DNA from: Liolophura sinensis
Lineage: Eukaryota > Mollusca > Polyplacophora > Chitonida > Chitonidae
Assembly: GCF_032854445.1 (NCBI RefSeq)
Contig: NC_088295.1
Coordinates: 44,935,385 to 44,999,384, forward strand
DNA: 64,000 nucleotides
Direction of reading: 5' to 3'
The translations under genes were made by a program, and so were the position numbers. Shown in pieces: positions 49,645 through 61,051 of the stretch. The notes below the pieces were generated by a model. It was not told the origin of the DNA, made no database searches, and saw only the letters and a list, made by a program, of their open reading frames with translations. Position 1 is the first letter of the stretch, and every line of letters starts with the position of its first letter.

Positions 49645-49900
49645 TATATTTATTTATTTATTTATATATTTGATTGGTGTTTTACCCCGTACTCAAGAAT
49701 ATTTCACTTAAACGACAGCAGTCAGCATTATGGTGGGAGGAAACCTGGTGGGAGGAAACCCACAACCATCCGAAGGTTGCTAACAGACCTTCCCACATAC
49801 GGTCAGAGAGGAAGCCAGCATGAGCTGAACTTGAACTCACATTGGTGAGAGGCTTCTAGGTCATTACGCTGTGCTGCGCTAACCCACTAACCAACTGGGT
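49645..49900 (-). mobile_element. SINE family A, nearly complete copy with near-perfect duplication
   Basis: It runs from the ATATTTATTTATTTA tail to the degraded head near CCAACTGGGT. The flanks TTCAGTTATAT (49,639) and TTCAGTTGTAT (49,902) form an 11-bp duplication with one mismatch. A short repeated GGTGGGAGGAAACC occurs inside. Confidence 0.9.
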
Positions 49901-50101
49901 TTTCAGTTGTATGGTGGCAGCAAGATCTATGGGTGGGAAAATTAAAGTGCCTGGAGTCAACCCCCAATATATGCAATATTCACATATTATCAGTCATACT
50001 AGAGCACACCAGTACAATGGTACATGAATATCAAACTAAGGTGACCTGATAATCACTGGCATTTGTTTCAGTTGCTGGTGATGCTTCAGGACATGTTTTA
50101 G

Positions 50102-50240
50102 CTATTTTGCCTTAGATCTTGCACAATGGCTCTAACATTATAGGTTCCCAGAGGAATGTTGGAAGGCTTCGAGGTCGGGCTGTAAACCACTGCAATATTT
50201 ATGTTTGAGTATGGATTATCAAATTTAGGCCAGCCATTAT
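50102..50240 (-). CDS. Weak candidate terminal exon or decayed exon, faintly HYR-like
   Basis: On the minus strand a strong acceptor (CTTTTTTTCATCTGTCCTCAAG) opens a frame reading NGWPKFDNPYSNINIAVVYS. It continues to PLGTYNVRAIVQDLRQNS and a stop. The final part recalls the end of HYR or Ig-like folds (G-T-Y-x-V-x-A-x-x-Q-D-x-x-x-N-S), but the cysteines expected after it are absent. It may be a real last exon or a broken one. Confidence 0.22.
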
Positions 50241-52139
50241 CTTGAGGACAGATGAAAAAAAGAGTAACATGTAACCTAAGATTACACCACAGCAGCCACA
50301 AAACCTTTAATCAGACTTGACAAATATGAGCATGATTCATTCATAACCTTTCATAAGACAAGCAAATATTTTCCTCATTCAGTATAATATAATTCATTAA
50401 TCAATTCTTTTGTCCTTTGGAAAAACTTCCACATCAAAGGCTGCAAGTGCAAGAGACACATTCACTCTGAATGAGGGTTTAAAGGGTAACTGATTGGATT
50501 TGCTTTCAGATCTCCCATGCTCCTGTCTCCAAACTGGTCCAGTCTAGGTCTTTAGGGACCTTTGGGATGAGGTGGGGTAGGGGTGGGTGCTTGGGAGTTG
50601 GGTGGGGGGGGGGAGGTTTGTTCAAGGACAGCCCCACTGTCCCCAGATATTGGAATTGATCAGTTCTGTGTCAGGGCTAGTTGGTAATCCAATGCCAGTA
50701 CTCCTCCCTAATGAAGACATTGCTGCTGGACTTGTACTGCTTGTTCTATTGCCCTCCCTAGTACTGTCATCCTAGCTCAGTATTGGCCACTGCCCCCATA
50801 ACATGTTTCTTCTAAAAATCAGCTACATGTTCATTTAAATACAGGATCAAGACAAGCTTACACAATGACAACCAAATGGCCCCCAAATAAATGTTCAAAA
50901 CTGCCATACATGACATTCACAAAAAAAAAATACAAAAAGTAAATTGGAAATATTCACACTGTAACCAGAAAGGTAATTAAACAATGTTCTTATGCAGAAG
51001 CTCTCACAAAAATGTCTTTTTCTAATCAGAGGTGTAAAATTCAAAACGTTATATCTGCACTCTACTTTGTGCTTTAAATCCAATGACACTATTAAAGCCA
51101 TAATGAAAATACCTTTAAACGTATATACTTGTATCAATATTCGATTTTTAAGATGTTTATACCCTTATTCATGAAGGTAATCTAAACAAGGCAACTGAGG
51201 ATGTAAAAAATACCTGCCTGTCTTCTTTTATAGAATTTCCTCAGCCTCTAAAATGTTCCTAATCGAACTTTGTTCCCACTCCCCTCCCCTATACCCCAAA
51301 AGGGACTTGATTTTAAAGTCAAAGGAAGCCAAAGAGCCCACTAAGATCGCATTTAGTGAGCAAGTGAGTCACTAATTTGCTAGAGTACAAGGCAGGAAAG
51401 CAGTGCAAGACTAATATGAGCATGCCGACCACAGTGGTACCCCAGCAATTCTCATTCATCTTGCTTTCACGTGTACACCCTGAAAAGGCATGCGACTTTG
51501 AGAGATCATGTAGCACAAATATTTACCTGCATACATGTATAATACATCAGTCCATTACATGTGTAACAACTAGAGAAGTATATTAGATCAAGTTAATGCA
51601 AATATACCGCTATTAATGGTGTACAATACATGAACAATTAATGCATATATGCATGTACGTGTATAGGTTGGATGGAATAAATAATTCCATGTAGAAACCT
51701 AAACATGTAATTTTGCTAAAAGTCGGAAACTTTATAACTGATAAGTAACACGTAATAGTGACAATTTACACTGGGAACTGAATATTTATGGGAATCTACA
51801 TTTATGATTGACAATTATGGTAATAAATAATTTCTTCATGACAGTATGTATCATCAGATTTATGCATTTTATTTACCATTATGGCAATGCAACTTGCACA
51901 GATCCAGCTGCAAACGGGTGAGGTAAATGTGTGATGATTTCAATAAAAATGTGTCTTTTTTTAATACCAGAATTTGCTTTGTTTTAATTTTACTCATTTC
52001 TAACTTCTGTTTATTATAGTAACCAGTATAACATGAACAAACAAAGTTTTTTTTTTTTTGAGGATCACTGTTTCAAAATTACCTCAGATCTAGACCATAC
52101 TGATCACACACCAGGTACTTTGCAACAGGCAAATCAAAT

Positions 52140-52215
52140 TACTGCTGCTAGCTAATTATGAACAACAGTGCTAGCAAATTATGAACAACAGTGCTAGCAA
52201 ATTATGAACAACAGT
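52140..52215. repeat. 24-bp tandem repeat, three copies
   Basis: The unit GCTAGCAAATTATGAACAAC plus AGT is repeated three times with minor changes at the edges (CTAGCTAATT at the left, GCCAGCAGCAGG at the right). Confidence 0.85.
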
Positions 52216-53033
52216 GCCAGCAGCAGGCAACATTAAAAAAATATTTCACATAATCCTTGATAGAAGAAATGTAATCTCATAATAAAGTTCATGCCTCCCA
52301 AAGGATTTCATGTCTTGATTTCAGGATGTTCCTACTTTCATTATGTACTTTTAGATAAGCAACTTACAATTATAGGAGCATGTAATTCTCCAGAATACAT
52401 ATACAAATTTGTGTAATTCTAATTCATCTTATTAATCTGTGGAAAAAATAATCTGAGGAATTCTACAAGTACCAATTACCATAAATACCCTAAATAACCT
52501 AAAATTTCATAAAACAAAAGTGCATTTTTAGAGACAAATAGACGTTACAAAATATTATTTTTTGGTGCTGAAACAAATGATTTTCCAGTAGAATATCATC
52601 CCATCTTCCAAGCAGACTTCCAAACACCTTTCTAAAATCAACAGAACTAGAATCCGGAAAAGTGAGCAACTTAGTCATGGATGAAATTTACGTTCATTTA
52701 GGCTTGTATAACACAGGCATTTTATTTGGTGTCAACGCAGTTTGAACAAATGAATGATTATGCAGTAGCATTTGGCTGTTTGCCAGTGAATCTTTACACC
52801 ATGACCATTATTGCACGGTAACTAGCAAATGTGTTAGCTATTAAGACTGTACATGAATGTCCTTAAAAAATGTCTTCTACCACACAGAAAATGTATTTCA
52901 CTCACATGGCAATTGTAGCGCACCACATAGTTTCTACTCAGCTTGATAGATCTAAGAAGATTTTCAAAATTAAAATTTTTTTTTTTTTACTGATTTCAGC
53001 AGAAATGCAGGTACAGTGTTTAGTATGAAGATT

Positions 53034-53048
53034 GGGGGGGGGGGGGGG
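53034..53048 (+). repeat. Run of 15 G
   Basis: Fifteen consecutive G, followed by CAGGCAGAGGAGTGGG. Run length may be affected by sequencing error. Confidence 0.8.
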
Positions 53049-54089
53049 CAGGCAGAGGAGTGGGCATTTAACTCATTACATGCCCAACAGAGTGACTAAC
53101 TCTAACTGTCTTAAACAGATAAGAGAGCATCCTGCCCCACTGGTAATCACTCCCCCTCCCCTCCTTCACCTCTGCACCCTGGGGTCCTAATCTCCCCAGC
53201 ACAGACATACTAACATCCAAAAACAATGATCACTAGTGGGGATTTAGTGATCCCTACCAATAGGGGGAGGTACCTTAGTGTACCAGCATGAAAGGATTAC
53301 TTTGTCAGCTTGTTGCTTATTCCTTCTTAATCCTATCAGCTACATCAGTGTTCACATGTTGCCCAGAGAATAGAATTGACATACTAGTATATATCTAGAT
53401 GTAACACTACATGGACAAAGAAACAACATTATGAATAATATGAATACAATTTTGGTTTTTGTTCCTGGAAGACCTACAAATGTAGCATATCTTTCATTTA
53501 TGGTTTTTTTGGTGATTTTACCAGATACACTATGTGTGTTATAACGGACACATTTAACAGATTTAACCTGGACCAATCAACATAAGAATACAGTTTTGGA
53601 CTCCATTCTGTCAGCCAGTCACATGTACTTTTTGCATATTTTATGAATATCTCAATGGCAAAAAGTAAGTTTCAGCGCCAAAAGCGATCTGTTTCATATT
53701 CTGTACTTTTTGGGGTGGATTTTCGGGATAATACAGTTTATTACAATGTACCTCATTCAATTTTACTGAAGCTATGGATGAGGATGGATTCAAGGCAGAA
53801 CAGCTTACACTTAAGTTTCAAAGGTATCTTAAGATATCCAGAGTATTGTGTGTATTTCAAGTTCAAAGGGAAAATGTGCACCTGCATGTGTAATCATGTG
53901 ACCACATAAAATATGTATAGGTTTTACCACATGCTGAATCAATGTGTGAAATGCACAGTGGCTATTAAAACAAAAGATCAAGGGGAAAATTAAGGTCATT
54001 GTGAACAAAAGGCAGAGTTAATGTGTGGACTGAATTAAATAGTCTGCAGAAATTATGTCACTTTCAGGTATCATTCTATTGTTTTACAG

Positions 54090-54211
54090 TTCCGGACAGC
54101 TGTAAAAGATTCGGTGTAGCAGGGATTTCACCCTGGGGAACTTGGGGACATCTGCTTATGTCAACAACAGGCAGGAAGCTAGGGTGGATTAGAGGGCAGG
54201 ATATTAACTAG
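54090..54211 (+). CDS. Candidate terminal exon on the plus strand
   Basis: A strong acceptor (CATTCTATTGTTTTACAG) opens a phase 1 frame reading PDSCKRFGVAGISPWGTWGH, then LLMSTTGRKLGWIRGQDIN and TAG. The PWGTWG segment resembles the tryptophan part of a thrombospondin type 1 repeat, but too little is present to claim that domain. Phase 1 matches the end of the candidate exon at 33,646-33,783. Confidence 0.3.
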
Positions 54212-55793
54212 GGGTAGGGGGAAAAAGACTAGAGTGGCTAAAGAAGGGTAGGATACAAAATGATATCAACAATTTTACACACACAAATGTGACCCAACAA
54301 ATGACTCGACAACTGGCAAACTTTCCATTCATCCTGTATGGGTTTGAATTTGCATTCCGCATAGTCTTTTAGTTTTACATTGCCACCGATACAGTCTATC
54401 AGGCCTGATCATTAAATAACAGGGTAATCCTGATGAAATATCTCAAATCTGCCAAGGCAGCTTAAATAATTGATGATGTCAGTATTTTAAAAAGTATGTA
54501 ATGCCAGAATGATAAATTGATTATCAAAATCATGCAGACTTTCTGGCAATCATGTATGCCTACATAAAATTTCACACACATTTAATGTTTCCATGCATAC
54601 CCTTAAGATTAGGGCTAGTTACATAAAGGTTATTATCCTTAATAAAGATGAAAACACTGAAACTTGATTTAGGGTACCGGTAGTATTAACATGTACATGC
54701 TTCTTCTTATGTAAAAACAAATGGGTTATATGTTTTAAAAACACTTCAAGAATTTCTAAAATCAACAAGAGTTCATTTTCATTCAGCATCATTCACACAT
54801 AACCTCTGAAACTATATATACATTATTACATGCATGTATGCCCTATATATAGAAACTACTCTAAAAGCCGAAGGTATAGCAATTTTTTGATTTATGCAAA
54901 ATGGCACAGGTTATATTTGATTCCTAGCATATTTATTTCATTGCTTGCTTGTAACCCAATAAATATGAAATAATGTGTAAGTAAGGTCATGCGCATCAAT
55001 AGGTTCAACATAAATGTCAGTGCGTTGTATGATAATCTTGACATGAATTACAATGTAAAGTCCCTCACGACATGAGATCAATAAAACAGAGCTCAGCCAA
55101 GTACTACATACTTCAGCTGTGACACAAGCAAGTCTCTGCCCTGCTGTAAACCTGTGTTTCATTGGACACGTGGGTAAATGGCAGTGCACTGAGTCACCTC
55201 AGACATAAACAACCCAGTGATTGATCGACATATAAGTACAGGTAGATATATATACACGGCATGATGTACATCTGATCACAATACATATACCGGTCTAACA
55301 AGCACGTGATGTAGGGTATCACAGTATTAGTATTGATTTTATACATAAGCAATGTAAAGAAAATACGTCTACAGTTAATGAGCTCCAAAACGTAATATAT
55401 GAAATCATAACATGAAAACGTAAAATTGAGTGACATCAATGGGAGACGAAGAAAAATATGAGGCTCAGTCATGCAAGAACATGTCAGAACCAGAGAAAAT
55501 AACCTAGCAATCTTTCACAGATACATTTTAATAAATTTATCATTTTTTAATTAAAATGGCCACCTTGAATTTAAAATATAAGGGCCTTGTTGGTAGGAAC
55601 AGATGGGCAGGAAAGTCACTGTAACTTTCCACTGGTACTCCATACGACTACAGCACATTTCTCAGATACCCACAAAATTCTACTTTCCTCCACACCTTGA
55701 AGAACTGTAGGAATGCTGTAAGAGGAGGAAAAAAAAAAAAATAACAGAAGGGTCAAGTGAAGTTTAAATGTCTAAATATAGGGTGATACTCAC

Positions 55794-55891
55794 CACAACT
55801 GTTTCCTCCACAGTATGACATTCTACCTGAGGTTTCACTCGTTTTGAAGGTTTCCTAACCGCCGCCATAGCATTGTTTTTTCCGGCGCATT
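55794..55891 (-). CDS. Probable first coding exon of a divergent minus-strand gene (unidentified)
   Basis: On the minus strand an acceptor TTATTTCAG (exon start 55,891) and a strong donor GTTGTG|GTGAGT (exon end 55,794) bound a GC- and CpG-rich 98-base exon. An ATG at 55,868 opens MAAVRKPSKRVKPQVECH, followed by TVEETVV, and ends at phase 0. The Lys/Arg-rich start suggests a nuclear protein, but I do not recognise it. Two earlier ATGs in other frames give short upstream reading frames, one of them (MRRKKQCYGGG) ending within the exon. The frame also stays open upstream of the ATG, so it could be an internal exon. The gene runs away from E2F7/8. Confidence 0.5.
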
Positions 55892-56940
55892 CTGAAATAA
55901 GACATATAAACACTTACCAGTACACATATATTACCATAATTCATAGAACAGATTTTTATTTAAATGACTCACATATCATAGAGTAAAAGAATTATCCAAA
56001 ATGCACTGTTCTGAAATTCATTTAATTATTTTAATGAAAAAATCTTTTTTCAATTACATCAGTGCCTGTAGCTGTAAAGAGTACAAGAATGACAACAATT
56101 CTACAACTTAAATACATTTATACATGAACTAATATAAGACGAAAACTTGCTTTTTAGCAGCATGTAGATTAGAACAAACCGCCACTGTATAAAACAAAAA
56201 TTACTGAGTATCATGTTTTTTTTCAACAATTTAACAAACGAAGTAGAAAATTAATAAAATCAAACCATTTCAGTTTATACAGTACAATACGGTAAATCCA
56301 CAGAAGATGAGCATGGATGCTTCTAGATGTCAATCTGTAATATATAGTTTATACGTCAGTCCAAGGTTTATCCTACAGCAGACACGCAATGCATGATATA
56401 AGGTCTGGATGATGGATATCTCAATCTCAGATCGTGATCGAAGGGTTCTAATTTACGCCAAAAATTAATACATAAGCAATGGACATTTCATGTCTTTACA
56501 CAGTTTACCAATACACATTGCTGTTTACTTACATTTAATGGAAATTTCTCAACAGTTGGTAAGTAAGCCTATTTTCTGCGTAAATCCGAATATTCCGTCA
56601 GACAGTACACCGTCACTACCTTAGCCTTAGGCCACATGGAGTCAAGACACGTGAACTAAAAGCCAGTCGATGTATCCTGTGGCACAGCCAATGAGCAGCT
56701 CTACCTTCTTACTTACAGTTTTCACCGTCTGCATTTCATCTCAACAAACGTGTTCTGTATAGTTGTAGTTAACAGATGAGCTCATTAGAGTCTATTGAGT
56801 CACGGTACACTTGAAACGTACGTAAACTTGGTGCTGTCATTCATCACCATCAGTATCACTGCCGTGCTGAATCGGGATGAGTATCAACAAATAAACCCGG
56901 GTCTAACTACGTCATCACTTTGTGTGTTTTGCTTTAAGCC

Positions 56941-57330
56941 TTTGCCGTGAAATGGCGGGATTTTTGGTTGTATGTTTACGAGTTATGAGCGATCTGCTTG
57001 AAAGTGCGCGTGTCGAGGCCCATTTCCCGCATTTGACATGCTCAGGGCCTTAATGTTTGGAATTATCATGTGCATTCGGTTTTTCGTCCAGACTTGTTTC
57101 CCACCGCTAGCAAACTCAAGACTCTCGTCGGCGTAGTGGTGCTCAGACATGTTCCGTAGTACGCACTTTGACCCCTCCATTTCCAGTTGTTCATTGGCTC
57201 GTTATATCGCTCTGCTGTCAATCATTCCGGCTTCCTCAACGTTGATTGGTCAAGCGTAGTGGGCAGGCCGCGGGTAAACGAACCCTGTATATCTCGCGCC
57301 ATTTTCGGCATTGCCAGTATTCTAGTAAGG
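56941..57330. promoter_or_regulatory. Promoter-like block between a divergent gene pair (E2F and CCAAT sites)
   Basis: This stretch is richer in GC and CpG than its surroundings. It carries an E2F-type core GGCGGGA at 56,954-56,960, an exact TTTCCCGC at 57,023-57,030 and TCGCGCC at 57,294-57,300. CCAAT boxes (read as ATTGG) lie at 57,193-57,197 and 57,245-57,249. Sites of this kind are typical of cell-cycle promoters that use E2F and NF-Y. A good splice donor (TCTA|GTAAGG near 57,326) could end a plus-strand 5'UTR exon. On the minus strand, ACT|GTAAGT (exon end near 56,717) could end a leader exon of the divergent gene. The sites are seen; the promoter role and the exact start points are inferred. 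Confidence 0.55.
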
Positions 57331-57339
57331 AACGCAGAG

Positions 57340-58080
57340 GTGGGAAATATTTTATGGTGCTTGGGTTCTAGCCATGAAATTGATAATTTTATGAGGCAGT
57401 CAGAAGCGTCACTATCTGCTTTATTGTAAATGACATTAAATTGTGGCTCAACTTGGATGTTTCTGATGTTGGCATCAATTGAAGGGTGTGCTGCTATGTA
57501 AGACGGAGACAGATCTACCCGACGCAAGAGAGGTTGGAAGAAAGCAAGGTTGGTTTTGGAAGTCTGTAAATAAATATTCATCTGTCATGAAATGATTTTC
57601 AGAATGATTATTTGTGACATAGTTACACCATGTTAGCTGAATGACGCTTAGTACAATATTACGAGCTGGTAACGCTTGTAACGAGCCTAGTGATGCATGT
57701 CTAACTGTTATTTGTGTTTTCCCGGTATTTTATCCAAATAACATCTGATATTGTTAAGTGTCGTTGGCCTTTTCATTGTATTATTCTCCATTCTTTACAA
57801 AGAGTGAAATGTGTTTGATGTAGAAATACATATTTTGTACCAAATGCCATATGCAACAAACAGCGTACAAAACTGCCACCACCCCACCCTACAAAATTCC
57901 TTAATTTTGGACTGAAGGGGAGGGATTGTGCATTTGATGTAGATCGAGCAGGCCCAGGAATAAGACTTAGGCCTACATGGGAAATAGATATGCTTCCCAA
58001 AGTAGGCTCCATTTTGGATTCAAAGGATTGTTAAATAAACTCAGTCTTTTCAGTAAAAACATTTCAAAATTTTAGAAATT
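57340..58080. other. Intron or upstream region of E2F7/8; a long unexplained minus-strand frame
   Basis: A 119-codon minus-strand frame (57,222-57,581) reads FQPLLRRVDLSPSYIAAHPS in part, after an acceptor-like ATATTTATTTACAG. It overlaps the promoter block and matches nothing I know, so I treat it as chance or an undescribed exon. Confidence 0.3.
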
Positions 58081-58141
58081 CCTAATGTGACATGCCCCAG
58101 GCGCTGTTCAGTCAAGTGTCCCCACCATACAACGAAATCAC

Positions 58142-58148
58142 GCGCCAA
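58142..58148 (-). promoter_or_regulatory. E2F consensus site TTGGCGC
   Basis: GCGCCAA on the plus strand reads TTGGCGC on the minus strand, an exact match to the E2F consensus TTSSCGC. It is about 115 bases upstream of the donor of a probable noncoding first exon of the E2F7/8 gene. In vertebrates the E2F7 and E2F8 genes are themselves E2F targets, so a feedback site is plausible. Confidence 0.4.
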
Positions 58149-58159
58149 TTTTGAACGTG

Positions 58160-58261
58160 CTGTTCTTCGTTGTCAACGTCGATCAATACAAACTCCCACC
58201 AAAACGCTGAAGATTAGTGCATAAATTCATTAGGAATTATAAATAGGTCATTTAAGACAAG
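58160..58261 (+). other. E2F7/8: Probable noncoding 5' exon of the E2F7/8 gene (left end uncertain)
   Basis: A near-perfect splice donor ACAAG|GTAAGTATAG begins at 58,262, and no long open frame precedes it. The next strong acceptor in the same direction is the poly-T tract plus TATAG ending at 59,075, which opens the coding exon. This stretch is therefore best read as the 5'UTR exon. The left end is a guess; a start further upstream, near 57.3 kb, is equally possible. Confidence 0.4.
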
Positions 58262-59077
58262 GTAAGTATAGTAAATTGATTGGTGTTAAATTTTCTTCGA
58301 CTCTGAGTCATACATTGTATCGTTAATATAGTGCTCTTTCAAGCCTACTTCGTAACTATTTCGTTTGAAGCTCCGGGCATAAGTATCCACACACTATAAT
58401 TTGCAATTTCTTAGGTTAGTCTTTAAATTGAGAAAATATCGTTTTATGGATATAAAAAAACTGTGTACAGATATATGCTAAAAAAATGTATAAACAAACG
58501 AACTTATTTATGTATTTATTTGTTGTAAAATAGCTTTTAAAAAGTTGCATTGATTTTGAAATTGTTTTTCTCTAATCTAATCAAAGTTACTTAAGTTTTA
58601 TTATAAGAGGGTACAGGCCTACGTTTTTTTAGTCCATCTTCACATGGTGAGCATAACTACCACAGTTCAGTAAGCATTGCACTGTTTGTTTGTGATGACA
58701 ACATCTGTTGCAGTGCCAGGTGTTGATTCAACTGAACAGGCTTTTGTTGGCATGCTTTTAATATGGCAGTCACTAAAGGTACTTTACATGGCTAGAAGAT
58801 GATCAGTTTTAATTTATTTTTTATTAGCTACTATTTTGATTTGACACCCCCTCTCTTAGTTAAAAGTAGAGTTAAAATAACAACACCACCATATAATAAC
58901 ACTTGGTGCATTTAATGACCTGAATAAGTTCATTAAGTTTAGTAGGTAACTGATAACATTTCTATGTAGTTTTCATAGATGAAGGTTTATACTTTTTTTT
59001 TTTACTTTTTGTGGAAGTTAGTTGTCAGTGTTGATGTTAATCATATGGGTTTTTGTTTTTTTTTTTCCTTTATAGAA

Positions 59078-59673
59078 ATGAAAGTGCTGGGCTGTGTAAC
59101 AAGTAAAGTGCTCGCAGCAGGGCTAGAACAAGATTGTGTGGGGCAAGAGAAAGACGAGTACCTTACAGAATCTGCAGTTGTAGGGCGCCTTCCATTCTCC
59201 GACAGTACCAACACCTTGTTTTTTTGCGCAGAGAACATGAAGGGCTCCAGTTTATCTGTTGATATCCATAATCAGTCAGAGAACCATGGAAAAGAAAATG
59301 CCCCATTTAAAAATATGTGTGAAGAGCCGGCCTCTCCAAAACCTACACTGAGATTAAATTTGGACAAGCATAAAAAAGATGCTGCAGAGGATGTGGACAA
59401 CAACAATGTGCCAGGCTCACCCGAACCATCGGCCCCTCTAACTCCCACGGCTAATCTTAAAATGTTGATCAGTGCTGTAAGTCCAGAGATTAGAAACAGG
59501 GATAAACAGACAAAACGAAAAGAACTCTTTAAAACAGTGGAAGATGAGTTAGAAGAAAGAGCAGAAGAAAAACCAGAACAAGCCGATGACCAAGATGATC
59601 TTATGTCATCCCAGGAAAGTGAAAAGGGAACTGGATCACGGAAAGAGAAATCCTTAGGACTTTTGTGTCAAAG
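59078..59673 (+). CDS. E2F7/8: E2F7/8-type atypical E2F repressor, coding exon 1 (residues 1-198)
   Basis: This is the N-terminal exon of an atypical E2F. Such proteins repress S-phase genes without a DP partner, using two DNA-binding domains in one chain, and act in the nucleus. The exon follows a poly-T tract and TATAG acceptor (59,075). The first ATG is two bases in, which is why this start is chosen over an in-frame ATG upstream in the intron. Residues 72-74 are KEN, a likely APC/C degron. Residues 145-180 hold the conserved block PLTPTANLKMLISAVSPEIR, shared almost word for word with vertebrate E2F8, with several S/T-P sites for CDKs. An acidic stretch follows, then SRKEKSLGLLCQ, the start of DNA-binding domain 1. 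The donor is AAAG|GTGCTA, phase 2; read-through meets a stop after two codons. Confidence 0.95.
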
Positions 59674-60119
59674 GTGCTAAATTACATGAATTTCTCAACA
59701 TTATCACACTAATATAGAGTTCCCACTTCTTGAAATCCCTGAAACTTGTTTATGCTGTTGATGTTTATATTTAGTTGAATTTTTTTCAAGACTTTGAAAG
59801 CCCTTGAAAAACAGTTTATTTTGGGATATGTCCTTGAAAGTACAGAACTTTGTAATGTATCATGTTGCCAAATGATCGAAAGAAACCAATAAGTTATCAA
59901 ACAGCACGAATTTATCTCCACATCAAGATTTGTACTTCGACTGAATGGTCCTGGAAAGTGATGAAAGACATAGGATATTAGGTTTTTGAAAGTCCTATTA
60001 AAAAAACTATGTTTCTTAAACACATCCATGTAAGCTGATGAGATTTTGACAAGTTTTTAGTGTCCAATATAAAAATATCTTAAAATTAATTCTTATTATA
60101 TGGATTTTTTATGTTTCAG

Positions 60120-60199
60120 ATTTTTGTCAAGGTTCCCAGAATACCCTGCCCCCGGTGAAAATATTGATATCTGCTTAGACGAAGTGGCCAAAGATTTGC
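60120..60199 (+). CDS. E2F7/8: E2F7/8 coding exon 2 (DNA-binding domain 1, residues 199-226)
   Basis: The acceptor ATGTTTCAG joins in frame (AG|A, Arg199) to read RFLSRFPEYPAPG, then DICLDEVAKDL. The CLDEVA motif belongs to helices 1-2 of the E2F winged helix. The donor is TTGC|GTAAGC, splitting an Arg codon, phase 1. The 80-base exon keeps the frame with both neighbours. Confidence 0.95.
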
Positions 60200-61051
60200 G
60201 TAAGCTAGTTTTATCAACACAGCCTGTGCTGTTGTTTATTTCATTTTATTTTACAAGTATGTGATTACTAATAATCCTATGGCAAAAATTTGTTGGCCAT
60301 TCAAGTAGTTTGTCCTGACAACTTCCTTATACCGAATATAACTTGTACTTTTTCACTGAATCCAGTATTGGTCTTTTAAGGTGTGGATCAACCACAACTA
60401 AGTTTTCACCTTATCATGGACTTTCAAAAGTGGGAGTCAAAAATGACATTGTATTTGTTGTGTTTGAGTCAAAAAGTAAGTTTAAGAGACAAGTCAAAAG
60501 TCCTAACAACTGTTGGTAAATGTATGTATAAAAGACTCATGTGATTGGACATTGACCAGCTGTTAGACCATTACCATGTATTTTAGTATACTAGTGTTTT
60601 CATGTTCTGCATTTATTGAGATACTCTTATCTTTGCAAAATCGGTCAGTAATGACTCTTGGATAAATTAAAAGCAAGTATTTTGGAAATTATTTGCATCA
60701 TAAGGCTGTACAATGTACTTTTAAAGTTGGTTTTGGAAGCATTTATGTTTAATGCTCAGCAGTTTGAGGCTAGTGTTAGTGCTTCTTGGCTGATTATAAA
60801 ATGTTGTGCAACTACCAAAAAGAGAGCATCTTGATCATCCTTCTTTATTTCAACAGTTGGCTGCAGTAAAATTAGCAAATAACGTATGATGTGAACCAAA
60901 TGTTCACTCTATTATTACTACATGATTCACTCTGTTCTATCTAGGTGTAAGTTTGCTTTAAGATAATTTTTACTGGGTACAGTTATCTCCCCTTTCTCCA
61001 CTGTACAAGCATTGGCAACATAACGATAAATTTGCTCTTGTCTACTTGCAG

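Larger units (their letters stand above)
50250..54085. other. No gene recognised
   Basis: Contains G-rich tracts (50,565-50,620 and 53,034), the 24-bp triple repeat at 52.14 kb and AT-rich DNA. The open frame at 53,643-53,909 (plus) has a GTAAGT inside it and no clear acceptor, so it is not called. Confidence 0.45.
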
